Assembly: GCA_004791255.1 (NCBI GenBank)
Contig: SRUQ01000001.1
Span: 620,001 to 684,000, forward strand
DNA length: 64,000 nt
Source of the DNA: a bacterium M00.F.Ca.ET.205.01.1.1
GTDB lineage: Bacteria > Pseudomonadota > Alphaproteobacteria > Rhizobiales > Rhizobiaceae
Direction of reading: 5' to 3'
Below, one piece after another: positions 18,134 through 27,085 of the stretch. The position numbers were made by a program, and so were the translations under genes. Under the pieces are notes generated by a model. That model was not told the origin of the DNA and did not search any database. It saw only the letters and a program-made list of their open reading frames with translations. The first letter of the stretch is position 1, and each line of letters starts with the position of its first letter.

Positions 18134-19738
18134 ATGATCCGCCTGCTCGCCTTTCTCATCGTCGTCTTTGCCCTCGGCCTTGGCTTTGCCTGGCTGGCCG
18201 ACCGGCCGGGCGACATGGTCATCACCTTCAGCGGCTACCAGTATCAGGTCAGCCTGATGGTGGCGGCGGTGGCGGTGGTTGCCGTCGTCGCGGCGGTGAT
18301 GATCCTGTGGTGGCTCGTCAAGTCGCTGTGGAACAGCCCCTACACTATCTCGCGCTATTTCAGGGTGCGCCGCCGCGACCGCGGCTATCAGGCGCTGTCG
18401 ACCGGCATGATCGCCGCCGGCGCCGGCGACGGCGCGCTGGCCCGCAAGAAGACCAAGGAGGCCGCCAAGCTGATCCGCTCCGACCAGGAGCCGCTGATCC
18501 ATCTGCTCGAGGCGCAGGCCTCGCTGCTCGAAGGCGACCATGAAGGCGCGCGGCAGAAATTCGAGAGCATGCTCGACGACCCCGAAATGCGGCTGCTTGG
18601 CCTGCGCGGGCTCTATCTCGAAGCCGAGCGGCTCGGAGATCGCAACGCGGCGCGCCATTATGCCGGCCGCGCCGCCGCCGTGGCGCCGCAACTGGCCTGG
18701 GCGGCCGAATCGACGCTGGAGGAATTGACCGCGCGCGGCGACTGGGACGGTGCGCTCAAGCTGGTCGACGCGCAGAAGTCGACGCGGCAGATCGAGCGCG
18801 ATGCCGCCAATCGCCGCCGCGCGGTGCTGCTGACCGCGAAGGCGCAGGCGCTTGGCGACAGCGATGCCGCCGCTGCCCGCAGCGCGGCGATCGAAGCCAA
18901 CCGGCTCGCCCCCGACTTCGCGCCGGCCGCGGTCGCCGCCGCTGCCGCGCTGTTCAAACAGAACGACGTGCGCAAGGGTTCGAAAATCCTCGAAACAGCG
19001 TGGAAGGCCGAGCCGCATCCGGAGATTTCCGAGCTCTACACCCATGCCCGGCCGGGCGATGCCGTGCTCGACCGCCTCAACCGGGCGAAAAAGCTGCAGG
19101 AACTGAAGAAGAACCACGCCGAATCCTCGATGACGGTGGCGCGCGCCGCACTCGATGCGCAGGATTTCGCCACCGCCCGCCGCGAGGCCGAGGCCGCGAT
19201 CAGGATGGATCGGCGCGAGGGCGCCTATCTGCTGCTGGCCGATATCGAGGAGGCCGAGAGCGGCGACCAGGGCAAGGTCCGGCAGCTGCTGTCGCGCGCC
19301 GTGCGGGCGCCGCGCGATCCGGCCTGGGTCGCCGACGGCGTCGTCTCGGAGCGCTGGGCGCCGGTGTCGCCGGTCACCGGCCGGCTCGACGCCTTCGAGT
19401 GGCGCGCGCCGATGGAGCGCCTCGGCCAGCTAATCGACAGCCGCGACGAGGCGCCTGATGCCCCGGTGGTGGCCATCGAGGCGCCGGACAGGCCGGAGCG
19501 TGAGAAGCCGGTCGAGGTGATCGAGCATGCCGCGCCGGCCAGCGCTGCGCCGGCGGGCAAGCAGGCCGAGGCCAGCGAGGATCATGTCAGGCCGGTGACG
19601 GCGGAGGCCTTTGCCGCTGTTCCGGAAGATGCCGAAGCCGTCGAGCCGGCGGAAGAACTGGCGCGCCTGCCGGATGATCCCGGCGTCGATCCGGACGAGG
19701 AAGCGGAGAAATCGCCGCGCCGGTTCCGGTTGTTTTAG
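18134..19738 (+). CDS. hemY: HemY-domain TPR membrane protein
   Basis: A 534-residue protein with two N-terminal membrane helices (LLAFLIVVFALGLGFAWLA and LMVAAVAVVAVVAAVMILWWLV), then the HemY_N signature SPYTISRYFRVRRRDRGYQALSTGMIAAGAGD, and TPR-like helical repeats from about 110 to 400. The C-terminus (about 430-534) is acidic and disordered. HemY proteins are placed in late haem synthesis by genetic context, but the biochemical role is unsettled; this is not protoporphyrinogen oxidase. It starts 10 bases after mic60. Confidence 0.92.
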   Translation: MIRLLAFLIVVFALGLGFAWLADRPGDMVITFSGYQYQVSLMVAAVAVVAVVAAVMILWWLVKSLWNSPYTISRYFRVRRRDRGYQALSTGMIAAGAGDGALARKKTKEAAKLIRSDQEPLIHLLEAQASLLEGDHEGARQKFESMLDDPEMRLLGLRGLYLEAERLGDRNAARHYAGRAAAVAPQLAWAAESTLEELTARGDWDGALKLVDAQKSTRQIERDAANRRRAVLLTAKAQALGDSDAAAARSAAIEANRLAPDFAPAAVAAAAALFKQNDVRKGSKILETAWKAEPHPEISELYTHARPGDAVLDRLNRAKKLQELKKNHAESSMTVARAALDAQDFATARREAEAAIRMDRREGAYLLLADIEEAESGDQGKVRQLLSRAVRAPRDPAWVADGVVSERWAPVSPVTGRLDAFEWRAPMERLGQLIDSRDEAPDAPVVAIEAPDRPEREKPVEVIEHAAPASAAPAGKQAEASEDHVRPVTAEAFAAVPEDAEAVEPAEELARLPDDPGVDPDEEAEKSPRRFRLF

Positions 19739-19739
19739 A

Positions 19740-19800
19740 GCAAATCCAGGAAAAGTGTGAAGCGGTTTTCCGTCCGGAATTGCGGCAAACAAAGAGTTAA
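19740..19800 (+). repeat. Dispersed intergenic repeat, copy b
   Basis: Begins right after the hemY stop with the core AATCCAGGAAAAGTGTGAAG and continues with GGTTTTCCGTCCGGAATTG and ACAAAGAGTTAAG. It shares these blocks, in order, with the copy at 49652. The element fills most of the hemY to TerB gap. Confidence 0.7.
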
Positions 19801-19823
19801 GATTGCGGCAGGGAATGATTGAG

Positions 19824-20300
19824 ATGTTCGAACGCGTGCTGTCGTTTTTGCGGGATTTGCCGGCCGGCGGGGCCAAGCCCAACGCCGACGATCCGCGCGT
19901 CGCCGCCTCGGCGCTGCTCTACCATGTGATGAACGCCGATGGCGTGCGCCAGGATGTCGAATGGGAGCGGTTCAAGGCTGTATTGGCGCAGAGCTATTCG
20001 ATCAGCGGCGCGGAGCTTGATGCGCTGGCCGCCGCCGGCGAGCGCGCCGACAATGAGGCGGTCGACCTCTATGCCTTCACCAGCGTGCTGAAGCGCCATC
20101 TCGATGCAGAGGGGCGCAAGGCCTTCATCGGCCTGATGTGGGAGATCGTCTACGCCGATGGCGAATTGCATGAGCTGGAGGACAATACGGTCTGGCGCGT
20201 CGCCGAGCTGATCGGCGTCGAACGCCATGACCGGATCGAGGCGCGCCGCAAGGCGGCGGCGCAGGCGCCGGATGCTCGTGGAATTTCGAGCGACGAATAG
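19824..20300 (+). CDS. TerB-like protein
   Basis: A 158-residue cytoplasmic protein with a TerB/DjlA-type helical domain: ASALLYHVMNADGVRQDVEWERF and a second acidic element, LMWEIVYADGELHELEDNTVW, matching the two Asp-rich metal-binding loops. TerB-like domains are found in many contexts and do not prove tellurite resistance. The start at 19824 (MFERVLSFL) was chosen because AGGGA lies nine bases upstream; the ATG at 19815 abuts that site. Confidence 0.85.
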   Translation: MFERVLSFLRDLPAGGAKPNADDPRVAASALLYHVMNADGVRQDVEWERFKAVLAQSYSISGAELDALAAAGERADNEAVDLYAFTSVLKRHLDAEGRKAFIGLMWEIVYADGELHELEDNTVWRVAELIGVERHDRIEARRKAAAQAPDARGISSDE

Positions 20301-20312
20301 ACGGGCCCACCG

Positions 20313-21035
20313 ATGCCGCGCAGCATGAGCCCGAAGCCAAAAATCCTCGTCGTGCTGCATCAGGAGAATTCGAGCCCCGGACGCGTCGGCCACATGCTGC
20401 TCGAAGAGGGGTTCGAGCTCGATATCAGGCGGCCCCCGCTGGGCGATGCCTTGCCGGAGACGCTGGCCCACCATGCCGGCGCAGTGGTGTTCGGCGGCCC
20501 GATGAGCGCCAATGACGAAGACGAGTTCGTCCGCCGCGAAACCAGCTGGCTGGAAATCCCGCTCAGGGAAAACCGGCCGCTACTCGGCATTTGCCTCGGG
20601 GCGCAGATGCTGGTCAACCATCTCGGCGGCAAGGTCGAAGGCCATGGCGACGGGCTGGTCGAGATCGGCTGGTATCCGTTGAAGGCGACCGAGGCGGGCC
20701 GCAAGCTGATGCATTGGCCCGAGATGGTCTACCAGTTCCACCGCGAAGGCTTTTCGCTGCCGAGCGACGCGACGCTGCTGGCGACGGCCGACACCTATCC
20801 CAACCAGGCCTTCCGCTATGGCGACAATGCCTGGGGCATCCAGTTCCACGGCGAACTGACCAGGGTGATGATGCACCGCTGGGTGGTGCGCGGCGCGCAC
20901 CGCTTCGAACTGCCCGGCGCCCAACCCGGCCGCGACCATCTCGGCGGCCGGCTGATCTGGGACATGCACCTGAAGCGCTGGCTGGACGAGTTCTTGCGCA
21001 TGGTGTTTGGCGGAGGTGCGGTGGGCAAGTGCTAA
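20313..21035 (+). CDS. Class I glutamine amidotransferase-like protein
   Basis: A 240-residue stand-alone GATase1 domain of the GMP-synthase-like (COG0518) group. The nucleophile elbow is LLGICLGAQML and the catalytic His/Glu lie in GIQFHGEL. N-terminal FGGPMSANDEDEF is a typical oxyanion loop. Such proteins hydrolyse glutamine or gamma-glutamyl compounds; the acceptor is unknown. It lies 12 bases after the TerB-like gene, so the two are probably co-transcribed. A second ATG at 20325 is also possible. Confidence 0.85.
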   Translation: MPRSMSPKPKILVVLHQENSSPGRVGHMLLEEGFELDIRRPPLGDALPETLAHHAGAVVFGGPMSANDEDEFVRRETSWLEIPLRENRPLLGICLGAQMLVNHLGGKVEGHGDGLVEIGWYPLKATEAGRKLMHWPEMVYQFHREGFSLPSDATLLATADTYPNQAFRYGDNAWGIQFHGELTRVMMHRWVVRGAHRFELPGAQPGRDHLGGRLIWDMHLKRWLDEFLRMVFGGGAVGKC

Positions 21036-21138
21036 TTGGTTGGAGCGAGTCAGGTAGAGCCAAGGCTCGGACGACCGCTTTGCGCCGCGAGCATTTACGC
21101 GTGCCGAAACTGTTCCGAAAACTTCCGAAACGTCTAGT

Positions 21139-22647
21139 ATGCCCCATATGCAGGGGACTCGCGCTTTTGGTCCGTTCGTACTGGATCCCGACAACGGGAC
21201 GCTCCTTAAAGAGCGGATCCCGATCGCTGTTGGGCATCGTGGGCTGACGCTGCTTGCCGCGCTTACGGCACGGCCCGGTGAGATCCTGACCAAGACCGAG
21301 CTGTTGGATGCTGCCTGGCCGGGCACCGCGGTTGAGGAAGGCAATCTTACCGTCCAAATCGCGACACTAAGAAAAGCACTCGGTCCGGCTGACAATGGCG
21401 GCGAGTGGATATCCACGGTGCCTCGCGTCGGCTACCGCTTCACCGGGACTGTCGAGCCGGTGGCGAGCTCATCCCGCATACCGATACCGCCGTCCGGCAA
21501 GCCGTCCATTGTGGTGCTGCCCTTTGCCAACTTCGGCGGCGATCAGGACCAGCAGTATCTCAGTGACGGCATAACCGAGGACATAATTACGGAACTGGCC
21601 AGGTTCCGCTCTCTCCTCGTGATCGCGCGCAATTCATCTTTTCAGTTTCGCCATCTGGAATTGGACGTTGCCGAAATCCATCGCAAACTCGGAGTTCGCT
21701 ACCTCGTCGAAGGCAGCGTACGTAAGCTCGGTGATCGCATTCGGATCACTACGCAGTTGATTGACGCCGCCACCGGGACCCATTTGTGGGCGCAACGGTA
21801 CGATCGGGCCCTCAACGACATCTTCGCATTGCAAGACGAGGTTGCGGCTCTTATCGCCTCGATGGTCGAAGGCCAGACCGAGGCCGATTCGGCGAGCCGG
21901 ACAAGACGCAAGCCTCCGGCCGATTGGGATGCATACGACTACTACCTGCAGGGGCGCGCGCACTTCTACCGATATGAATTGGACAAGGCCGAGATTCTCT
22001 TCGTGCGGTGTGTCGAGCTCGATTCGACGTTCGCTCAAGGCCACGCCTTCCTCGCACAGGCCCTCGTCAGCAGATTTTGGTACGACAACGATCCGCGGAC
22101 GCTACAGAAGGCCTGGGAGTCGGCACGAACGGCGCTCGCTCTCGACAGGAGCGATGGCGTCTGCCACCAGAGCATGGGTCTGGTGCTTACCCACATGCGC
22201 CAGCACAGCGATGCGGGAGTGCATTTCGAGCAAGCGCGCTCGTTGAACCCGTTAGATGTGAACATAGCGGGGGACTACGCAAGCTGGCTCAACTACGCCG
22301 GGCGGGCCGACACGGCGCTGAACGTGCTCGAAACCGCTCAGCAGCGCGAGCCGTTACCTCCGATATGGTTTTGGGAGGTAAAGGGCAGTTCGCTCTTCCT
22401 GCTTGGAAGGTATTCGGAAGCCGTCGGTTCGTATCAGAAGGCCGGCGATCAATTCTTCATTCATGCCTTCCTCGCAGCGTCGTACGCACATCTGGGCGAA
22501 CCGGAGAAGGCGCGCGCTGAAGTCAAGGAAGCACTGTCAAAGAAGCACGACCTGACTGTCCGGCTGATGTCCGGTCTCCCGTTCGCCGACCAAGGTGCCC
22601 TCGAGCTTTTCACGTCAGGCTTCAGAAAGGCCGGTTTTCCCGCGTGA
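21139..22647 (+). CDS. Winged-helix regulator with TolB-like and TPR domains
   Basis: A 502-residue regulator. The N-terminus (about 8-100) is an OmpR/CadC-type winged helix (FGPFVLDPDNGTLLK, LTALTARPGEILTKTELLDAAWP, VQIATLRKALG and a GYRFTG hairpin). The middle (about 120-240) is the module PSIVVLPFANFGGD-QYLSDGITEDIITEL seen in adenylate-cyclase-associated regulators. TPR repeats run from about 260 to 490. No membrane helix separates the parts, so it is cytoplasmic. Codon use looks less GC-biased than in neighbouring genes, suggesting acquisition. The target genes are unknown; the downstream kinase is the nearest candidate. Confidence 0.85.
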   Translation: MPHMQGTRAFGPFVLDPDNGTLLKERIPIAVGHRGLTLLAALTARPGEILTKTELLDAAWPGTAVEEGNLTVQIATLRKALGPADNGGEWISTVPRVGYRFTGTVEPVASSSRIPIPPSGKPSIVVLPFANFGGDQDQQYLSDGITEDIITELARFRSLLVIARNSSFQFRHLELDVAEIHRKLGVRYLVEGSVRKLGDRIRITTQLIDAATGTHLWAQRYDRALNDIFALQDEVAALIASMVEGQTEADSASRTRRKPPADWDAYDYYLQGRAHFYRYELDKAEILFVRCVELDSTFAQGHAFLAQALVSRFWYDNDPRTLQKAWESARTALALDRSDGVCHQSMGLVLTHMRQHSDAGVHFEQARSLNPLDVNIAGDYASWLNYAGRADTALNVLETAQQREPLPPIWFWEVKGSSLFLLGRYSEAVGSYQKAGDQFFIHAFLAASYAHLGEPEKARAEVKEALSKKHDLTVRLMSGLPFADQGALELFTSGFRKAGFPA

Positions 22648-22695
22648 ACGCATCGTGTTGCGACGCCACTATCGAGTTCGTCAGGACGGGACCTT

Positions 22696-23592
22696 ATGAT
22701 GCATGACGATCAGGTGGATATCGGCATCGATATCGCCCGCCAGATGATCCACGATCAGTTTCCCCAGTATCGTCATGAGGACATCACTTCAGTTAGATCG
22801 TCGGGAACCGTCAACGCCGTCTTCCGCATTGGCTCAAAGAGCACTGCCCGGTTCCCGCTGCGGGCGATGGATCCGACCGAATGCGCCGATATGCTTCGGT
22901 CGGAGGCCGCTGCCATGGTCGAGATTGGAGACCATTGCCTGTTTCCGACGCCTCAGCCGATCGGGCTCGGCGAGCCAGGCCCTCGCTATCCAATGCCATG
23001 GGCACTGCAAACGTGGATCGAAGGCGAGGTTGCCACGCCGCACGGGCTGAGTGGATCGGCGACGTTCGCCCTTGACCTTGCACACCTCGTGGCATCGTTG
23101 CGCCAAGCGGACACACGGGGCCGACGCTTCGACGGGCAAGGCCGTGGTGGACGTCTCTCCGATCATGACGATTGGATGCGTGTTTGCTTTGAAAACAGCG
23201 AGGGCCTTCTTGATGTGGCTCGACTGCGCGATTTGTGGGCCCGGTTCCGGGAGTTGCCATCCGCGGGGCCTGTGGTGATGACTCATAAGGACCTTATCCC
23301 GACAAACCTTCTCGTGCAGGGCGAGCGTCTTGTCGGAGTGCTGGATTGCGGCAGTTTCGGACCAGCCGACCCGTCGCTGGATCTAGTCGCCGCGTGGCAC
23401 CTTCTGGACCGCGAGCGAAGGGCGATCTTTCGGCACGGCCTTCAAGTCGAGGACCTTTGGTGGAAGCGTGGTGTTGCCTGGGCATTCCAGCAGGCAATGG
23501 GTCTCGTCTGGTATTACCGTCGCACCAACCCCGCCATGAGTGACCTGGGGCGCAGCACGATCTCACGCATTCTCGATGATCCTGATATCTGA
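22696..23592 (+). CDS. Aminoglycoside-phosphotransferase-family kinase
   Basis: A 298-residue APH/choline-kinase-fold protein. The catalytic loop is MTHKDLIPTNLLV (Asp and Asn of the HxDxxxxN motif; Lys replaces the usual Gly) and the metal Asp lies in GVLDCGSFGPADPSLDL, the DFG equivalent. SSGTVNAVFRIGSKSTARFPLR is the N-lobe. APH-like enzymes act on antibiotics, macrolides, homoserine, sugars or other alcohols, so resistance cannot be concluded. It lies 48 bases after the TPR regulator and has similarly mild codon bias. Confidence 0.8.
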   Translation: MMHDDQVDIGIDIARQMIHDQFPQYRHEDITSVRSSGTVNAVFRIGSKSTARFPLRAMDPTECADMLRSEAAAMVEIGDHCLFPTPQPIGLGEPGPRYPMPWALQTWIEGEVATPHGLSGSATFALDLAHLVASLRQADTRGRRFDGQGRGGRLSDHDDWMRVCFENSEGLLDVARLRDLWARFRELPSAGPVVMTHKDLIPTNLLVQGERLVGVLDCGSFGPADPSLDLVAAWHLLDRERRAIFRHGLQVEDLWWKRGVAWAFQQAMGLVWYYRRTNPAMSDLGRSTISRILDDPDI

Positions 23593-23694
23593 ACTCTGGT
23601 TGTCTAGGCTCGGCCAGGCAGGACGATGACCGCTTTGGGTCAAGCCACGACACCGGGCCTTGGAGGTCAAAGGTCCGCTATCGTCCGGCCCCGC

Positions 23695-24933
23695 TCAATT
23701 CCGCTCATTCAAATGCCGCACCTTGCGCAGCGCGGGAAACAGGTACGCCCACAGCCCGGCGACCGCGACGGCGCCGATGCCGCCGATGACCACCGCCGGA
23801 ACCGTGCCGATCAGCGCCGCCATGGTGCCGGCGCGAAATTCGCCGACTTCGTTGGAGGCGCCGACGAAGACCTGGTTGACGGCGTTGACGCGGCCGCGCA
23901 CCTCGTCCGGCGTCCAGAGTTGGATCAGCGTTTCCCTTATGTAGACGCTGAACATGTCGGTGGCGCCGAGCAGGGCAAGGGCCAGGATCGACAGCCAGGT
24001 AAAAGTGGACAGGCCGAATAGCACGGTGCAGGCGCCGAACGCGGCCACGAAGCTCAGCATGATCTTGCCGGCATGGTCGCGGATCGGATGACCGGCAAGC
24101 CATATGGCGACGCAGATGGCGCCGATGCCGGGCGCCGAGCGCAACAGGCCGAGGCCCCATGGCCCCAGCTCCAATATGTCGCGGGCGTAGACCGGCAGCA
24201 GCGCCGAGGCGCCGGACAGAAGCACGGCGAACAGGTCGAGCGAGATGGCGCCGAGCACGATCTTCTCGCTCCAGATGTAGCGGAAGCCGGCAAACAGCGT
24301 CTCCATCGTCGGCTTGTCGGTGGCCGTCTGCTGGGCGGGCTTGGGAATGGTGAAGACGAGCAAGGCGGCGGCGAGCATCAGGATTGCCGCGGTGGCGTAG
24401 GCCACTTCGGCCGAGACGCCATAGAGCAGGCCGCCGGCGACCGGACCGACAATGGTCGCCGTCTGCCAGGCGGATGAGTTCCAGGCGATGGCGTTGGCGA
24501 AATCCTCCTGCGGCACGAGGTTGGCGAAGAGCGAGGACGAAGCCGGCCCATAGAAGGCGCGGGCTATGCCGAACATGACCAGCACGGCGAAGATCGGCAG
24601 CGGACTGGTCAGGCCGCGCAGGGTCAGGATCAGCAGAGCGAGCGCGCAAGCGCTTTCGGTCACTGTCGACAGCGTCATGATCAGCCGGCGGCCGAAGCGG
24701 TCGGCGACGACGCCGGTAACCAGCACCAGAAGCAGCGAGGGCAGGAACTGGACGATGCCGACAATGCCGAGATCGAACGGATCGCGCGTCAAATCATAGA
24801 CCTGCCAGCCGACCGCGACGGACACGATCATGGTGGCGAAGGTGGTGAGGAAGCGCGCCGCCCAGTAGCTGAGGAAGGCTTTGTGCCGGAAGGCGGCATA
24901 GCGCTGCTCCGGCGACGTGTGTTCTGATATCAT
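23695..24933 (-). CDS. MFS transporter (EntS-type)
   Basis: A 412-residue major facilitator with about 12 membrane helices. The loop 2-3 signature is GVVADRFGRRLIM. The overall pattern (FLSYWAARFLTTFATMIVSVAVGWQVYDLT, ARAFYGPASSSLFANLVP, GRVNAVNQVFVGASNEVGEF) is that of the MFS_3 family that includes the enterobactin exporter EntS. Substrate is unknown. It has its own gap on both sides, and no siderophore genes are nearby. Confidence 0.88.
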   Translation of the reverse strand: MISEHTSPEQRYAAFRHKAFLSYWAARFLTTFATMIVSVAVGWQVYDLTRDPFDLGIVGIVQFLPSLLLVLVTGVVADRFGRRLIMTLSTVTESACALALLILTLRGLTSPLPIFAVLVMFGIARAFYGPASSSLFANLVPQEDFANAIAWNSSAWQTATIVGPVAGGLLYGVSAEVAYATAAILMLAAALLVFTIPKPAQQTATDKPTMETLFAGFRYIWSEKIVLGAISLDLFAVLLSGASALLPVYARDILELGPWGLGLLRSAPGIGAICVAIWLAGHPIRDHAGKIMLSFVAAFGACTVLFGLSTFTWLSILALALLGATDMFSVYIRETLIQLWTPDEVRGRVNAVNQVFVGASNEVGEFRAGTMAALIGTVPAVVIGGIGAVAVAGLWAYLFPALRKVRHLNERN

Positions 24934-25087
24934 GGAATGAGGCCCCGTTGCGATGGCCGGCGGGGCACTTCCCGGTTGGGCGCTGGTCCGACCACTGCAA
25001 CTCTTAGCAAAGTTCGCGGCGGCATGCCTGTTAAAATCAGGCTTGGATCAAAGGACTTTCGACTGTCTTGCTGATTGCGCGCGAAAG

Positions 25088-26188
25088 CTACTGCCGCAGA
25101 GCCGCCGAAATGGCGTCGAGCCCGCCCCGCAACCCGGCCTCCGTCGGCCAACCGAAACCGACGCGGAAGAAGCTCTTCGGCATCTCGAACCAGTGGCCGG
25201 GGCCGACATAGGTGCCGTGGTCTTCCAGCAGCCTGACATAAAAGCGGTCGAAGTCGAAGCCGGGCTCGACATTGAGGCGCGGGAAACCGACGACGCCACC
25301 TTCCGGCCTGGTCCAGTCGACCAGCGGCTCGCGGTCGATCCAGGCCTGGACGATGTCACGGCGCTTGCCCATCTCGGGCAGCAGCGACGCCAGGAAGGCG
25401 TCGCGCCGCTCGAGCATGCCACGAGCGATGCCTTCGTCGATGACGCTGCCGCAAATGCCGATCTGTTCCTTGGCGGCGAGGAATTTTTCCTGAAGCGCCG
25501 CATCCCTGGTGATCAGCCAGCCGACACGGATGCCGGGAATACCGAAGGCCTTGGAGAGCGACGAGACGCTGATCGCCTTTGGGCTCAGCGAGGCCGCCGA
25601 GGGCAGACGCCTGCCATAAGAGAGGTCGCGATAGGTCTCGTCGACCAGCAGGCGGCAGTTGCTCGTTTCGGCGAGCGCCACCAGCGCGTCGAGATCGGCG
25701 CGGGACATCATCGTCCCGGTCGGGTTGTGGGGGCAGGTGACGCTGATCAGCCTGGTGTTCGGGCGCAGCGCCGCCTTGACGGCCTCGACATCGATGGCGA
25801 AGCCGTTCTCGAAGGCGAGGTCGACAAAGCTGATGGCGCAGCCGATCGCGCGCGGGGTTTCGATGTTGGTGGCGTAGTTGGGCCTGATGACGACGAGATG
25901 GTCGCTGGCCTGCAGCAGCGAGGTCGAGATGATGAACAGCGCGCCGGCGGCGCCTGCCGTCACCAGCACGTCATCAGGCGAGATCCCGGCATCCTGCGCC
26001 GCGATCAGCGCGCGCAACTCCTTGTCGCCGCGATGCTCGCCATAGAACAGCGTCAGGTCGGGAAGCGACAGGCCGATGTCGGAGAGCCTTTGATCGGCGA
26101 TCGAGCTTTCGGAGAGATTGTAGCGGATGCGGTCGTAGCCGTATTCCTCCGGCGCCTCTTTCTCGATCACCATCCTGGTGTAGTTCAT
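25088..26188 (-). CDS. PLP-dependent aminotransferase, class I/II
   Basis: A 366-residue fold-type I aminotransferase. The PLP lysine lies in SSLSKAFGIPGIRVGW. The cofactor Asn/Asp segment is TCPHNPTGTMMS and LLVDETYRDL, and the C-terminal carboxylate-binding Arg probably lies in FFRVGFGWP. Related enzymes include MalY/aspartate-type aminotransferases; the amino donor and product are not determinable. The next gene on this strand (MFS) begins 154 bases on. A repeat and hairpin lie upstream. Confidence 0.88.
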   Translation of the reverse strand: MNYTRMVIEKEAPEEYGYDRIRYNLSESSIADQRLSDIGLSLPDLTLFYGEHRGDKELRALIAAQDAGISPDDVLVTAGAAGALFIISTSLLQASDHLVVIRPNYATNIETPRAIGCAISFVDLAFENGFAIDVEAVKAALRPNTRLISVTCPHNPTGTMMSRADLDALVALAETSNCRLLVDETYRDLSYGRRLPSAASLSPKAISVSSLSKAFGIPGIRVGWLITRDAALQEKFLAAKEQIGICGSVIDEGIARGMLERRDAFLASLLPEMGKRRDIVQAWIDREPLVDWTRPEGGVVGFPRLNVEPGFDFDRFYVRLLEDHGTYVGPGHWFEMPKSFFRVGFGWPTEAGLRGGLDAISAALRQ

Positions 26189-26202
26189 GGCTTCCCCCCT
26201 TT

Positions 26203-26280
26203 GGAGCGGTTCGCCGTTTCACGGAAACGGCAAACAGCTCCATCCCTTTGTCTTGACGCAATTCCCAAGGGAATTGCTCG
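26203..26280. repeat. Dispersed palindromic repeat, copy e
   Basis: GGAGC (26203-26207) and GCTCC (26237-26241) enclose CCGTTTC-ACG-GAAACGG, then CTTTGTCTTGACGCAATTCCC and a small palindrome CAAGGGAATTG. The same two modules occur at 52085-52150. It lies between the aminotransferase and mucR. Confidence 0.65.
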
Positions 26281-26316
26281 AAGAACCTGTCCGGTTCATC
26301 CAAGCCACAAAAGCAT

Positions 26317-26350
26317 GAAGCCTGCCAAGGCGGATTCGCCGGCAGGCTTC
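26317..26350 (-). terminator. Probable mucR terminator
   Basis: GAAGCCTGCC (26317-26326) and GGCAGGCTTC (26341-26350) pair perfectly; an inner GGCG/CGCC extends the stem past a two-base bulge. On the minus strand the hairpin is followed by ATGCTTTTGT, a modest T-run, about 58 bases after the mucR stop. Confidence 0.6.
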
Positions 26351-26407
26351 TGTTCCAGTCGTCCCAACCATTGGCTCAGGACGGAATTGACCCGGGAGGG
26401 ACTGCCC

Positions 26408-26872
26408 TCAGGCCGCGGCCTTGGCCTTGCGGCCCTTGGCCTTGACGGGCGCCACCACGGCGGCCTTGCGGCCGAGGCCGATCGCCTTCGCCAGTTCGGA
26501 ACGCGAGGCGGCATAGTTGGGGGCGACCATGGGATAGTCCGCCGGCAGGCCCCATTTGGCGCGGTAGGCGTCAGGCGTCAGGCCGAAATGCACGCCGAGA
26601 TGGCGCTTCAGCGATTTGAACTTCTTGCCGTCCTCGAGACAGATGATGAAATCCGGCGTCACCGACTTCTTGGGGTTGACCGCCGGGACCAAAGGAGTGG
26701 CGACCGGCGCCGCCGGCTGGCTGAGACCGCTGATCGAGGTCGCGACACTGGCGATGAGATCCGCCAGGCCGGAAGCGGGCAGGCGGTTCTTCTCGACATA
26801 GGCGGACACGATGTGAGCGGTCAGCTCGAGAAGGTCGACGTCTTTGCGGTTATCGTTGCTGTCGTCGGTCAA
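26408..26872 (-). CDS. mucR: Ros/MucR-family transcriptional regulator
   Basis: A 154-residue zinc-finger regulator controlling exopolysaccharide, motility and symbiosis or virulence genes in alphaproteobacteria. The DNA-binding region (about 75-120) has FIICLEDGKKFKSLKRHLGVHFGLTPDAYRAKWGLP with the Ros/MucR Cys-His finger. The N-terminus (DLTAHIVSAYVEKNRLP) forms the oligomerisation part of the H-NS-like group. The C-terminus is Lys/Ala-rich. The initiator is TTG, with GGAGGG six bases before it; the nearby ATG is out of frame and stops at once. The roughly 210-base AT-richer upstream region is a likely site for MucR binding and autoregulation. Confidence 0.95.
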   Translation of the reverse strand: MTDDSNDNRKDVDLLELTAHIVSAYVEKNRLPASGLADLIASVATSISGLSQPAAPVATPLVPAVNPKKSVTPDFIICLEDGKKFKSLKRHLGVHFGLTPDAYRAKWGLPADYPMVAPNYAASRSELAKAIGLGRKAAVVAPVKAKGRKAKAAA

Positions 26873-27085
26873 TCCATTCCCTCCGTCTAGAGCGCGTGGC
26901 CTCGAAAAATCGAATGAATCTCGAAAGGGCGAAGCGCAGACTAAAAAATTCTGAAAGCGTTTAGCGTGTCCGATGAATCACGCTGCATTGTCGTGCGATG
27001 AAACTCCTAGTCGGCAAATCTGCGCAAGGCAACGATTCAGCGAGGTCGCACACGTTATTTTGAACAACTATACTAAACTGTAATA
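26873..27085 (-). promoter_or_regulatory. AT-rich regulatory region upstream of mucR
   Basis: This 213-base gap is clearly richer in A and T than its surroundings, with runs such as TTTTTTAG and TATTTTGAACAACTATACTAAACTG. MucR proteins bind AT-rich DNA with T-A steps and repress their own genes in several species, so the composition fits autoregulation. No specific -35/-10 pair can be assigned with confidence. Confidence 0.45.

Noticed and set aside
19824..20300. TerB-like protein as tellurite resistance
   Set aside because: No terA/C/D/E genes; the domain has many uses.
22696..23592. APH-family kinase as an antibiotic-resistance gene
   Set aside because: Family is functionally broad and key residues do not specify an aminoglycoside.
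24953..26890. A 645-codon open frame opposite the aminotransferase and mucR
   Set aside because: Low-complexity shadow frame; both opposite-strand genes have clear motifs.
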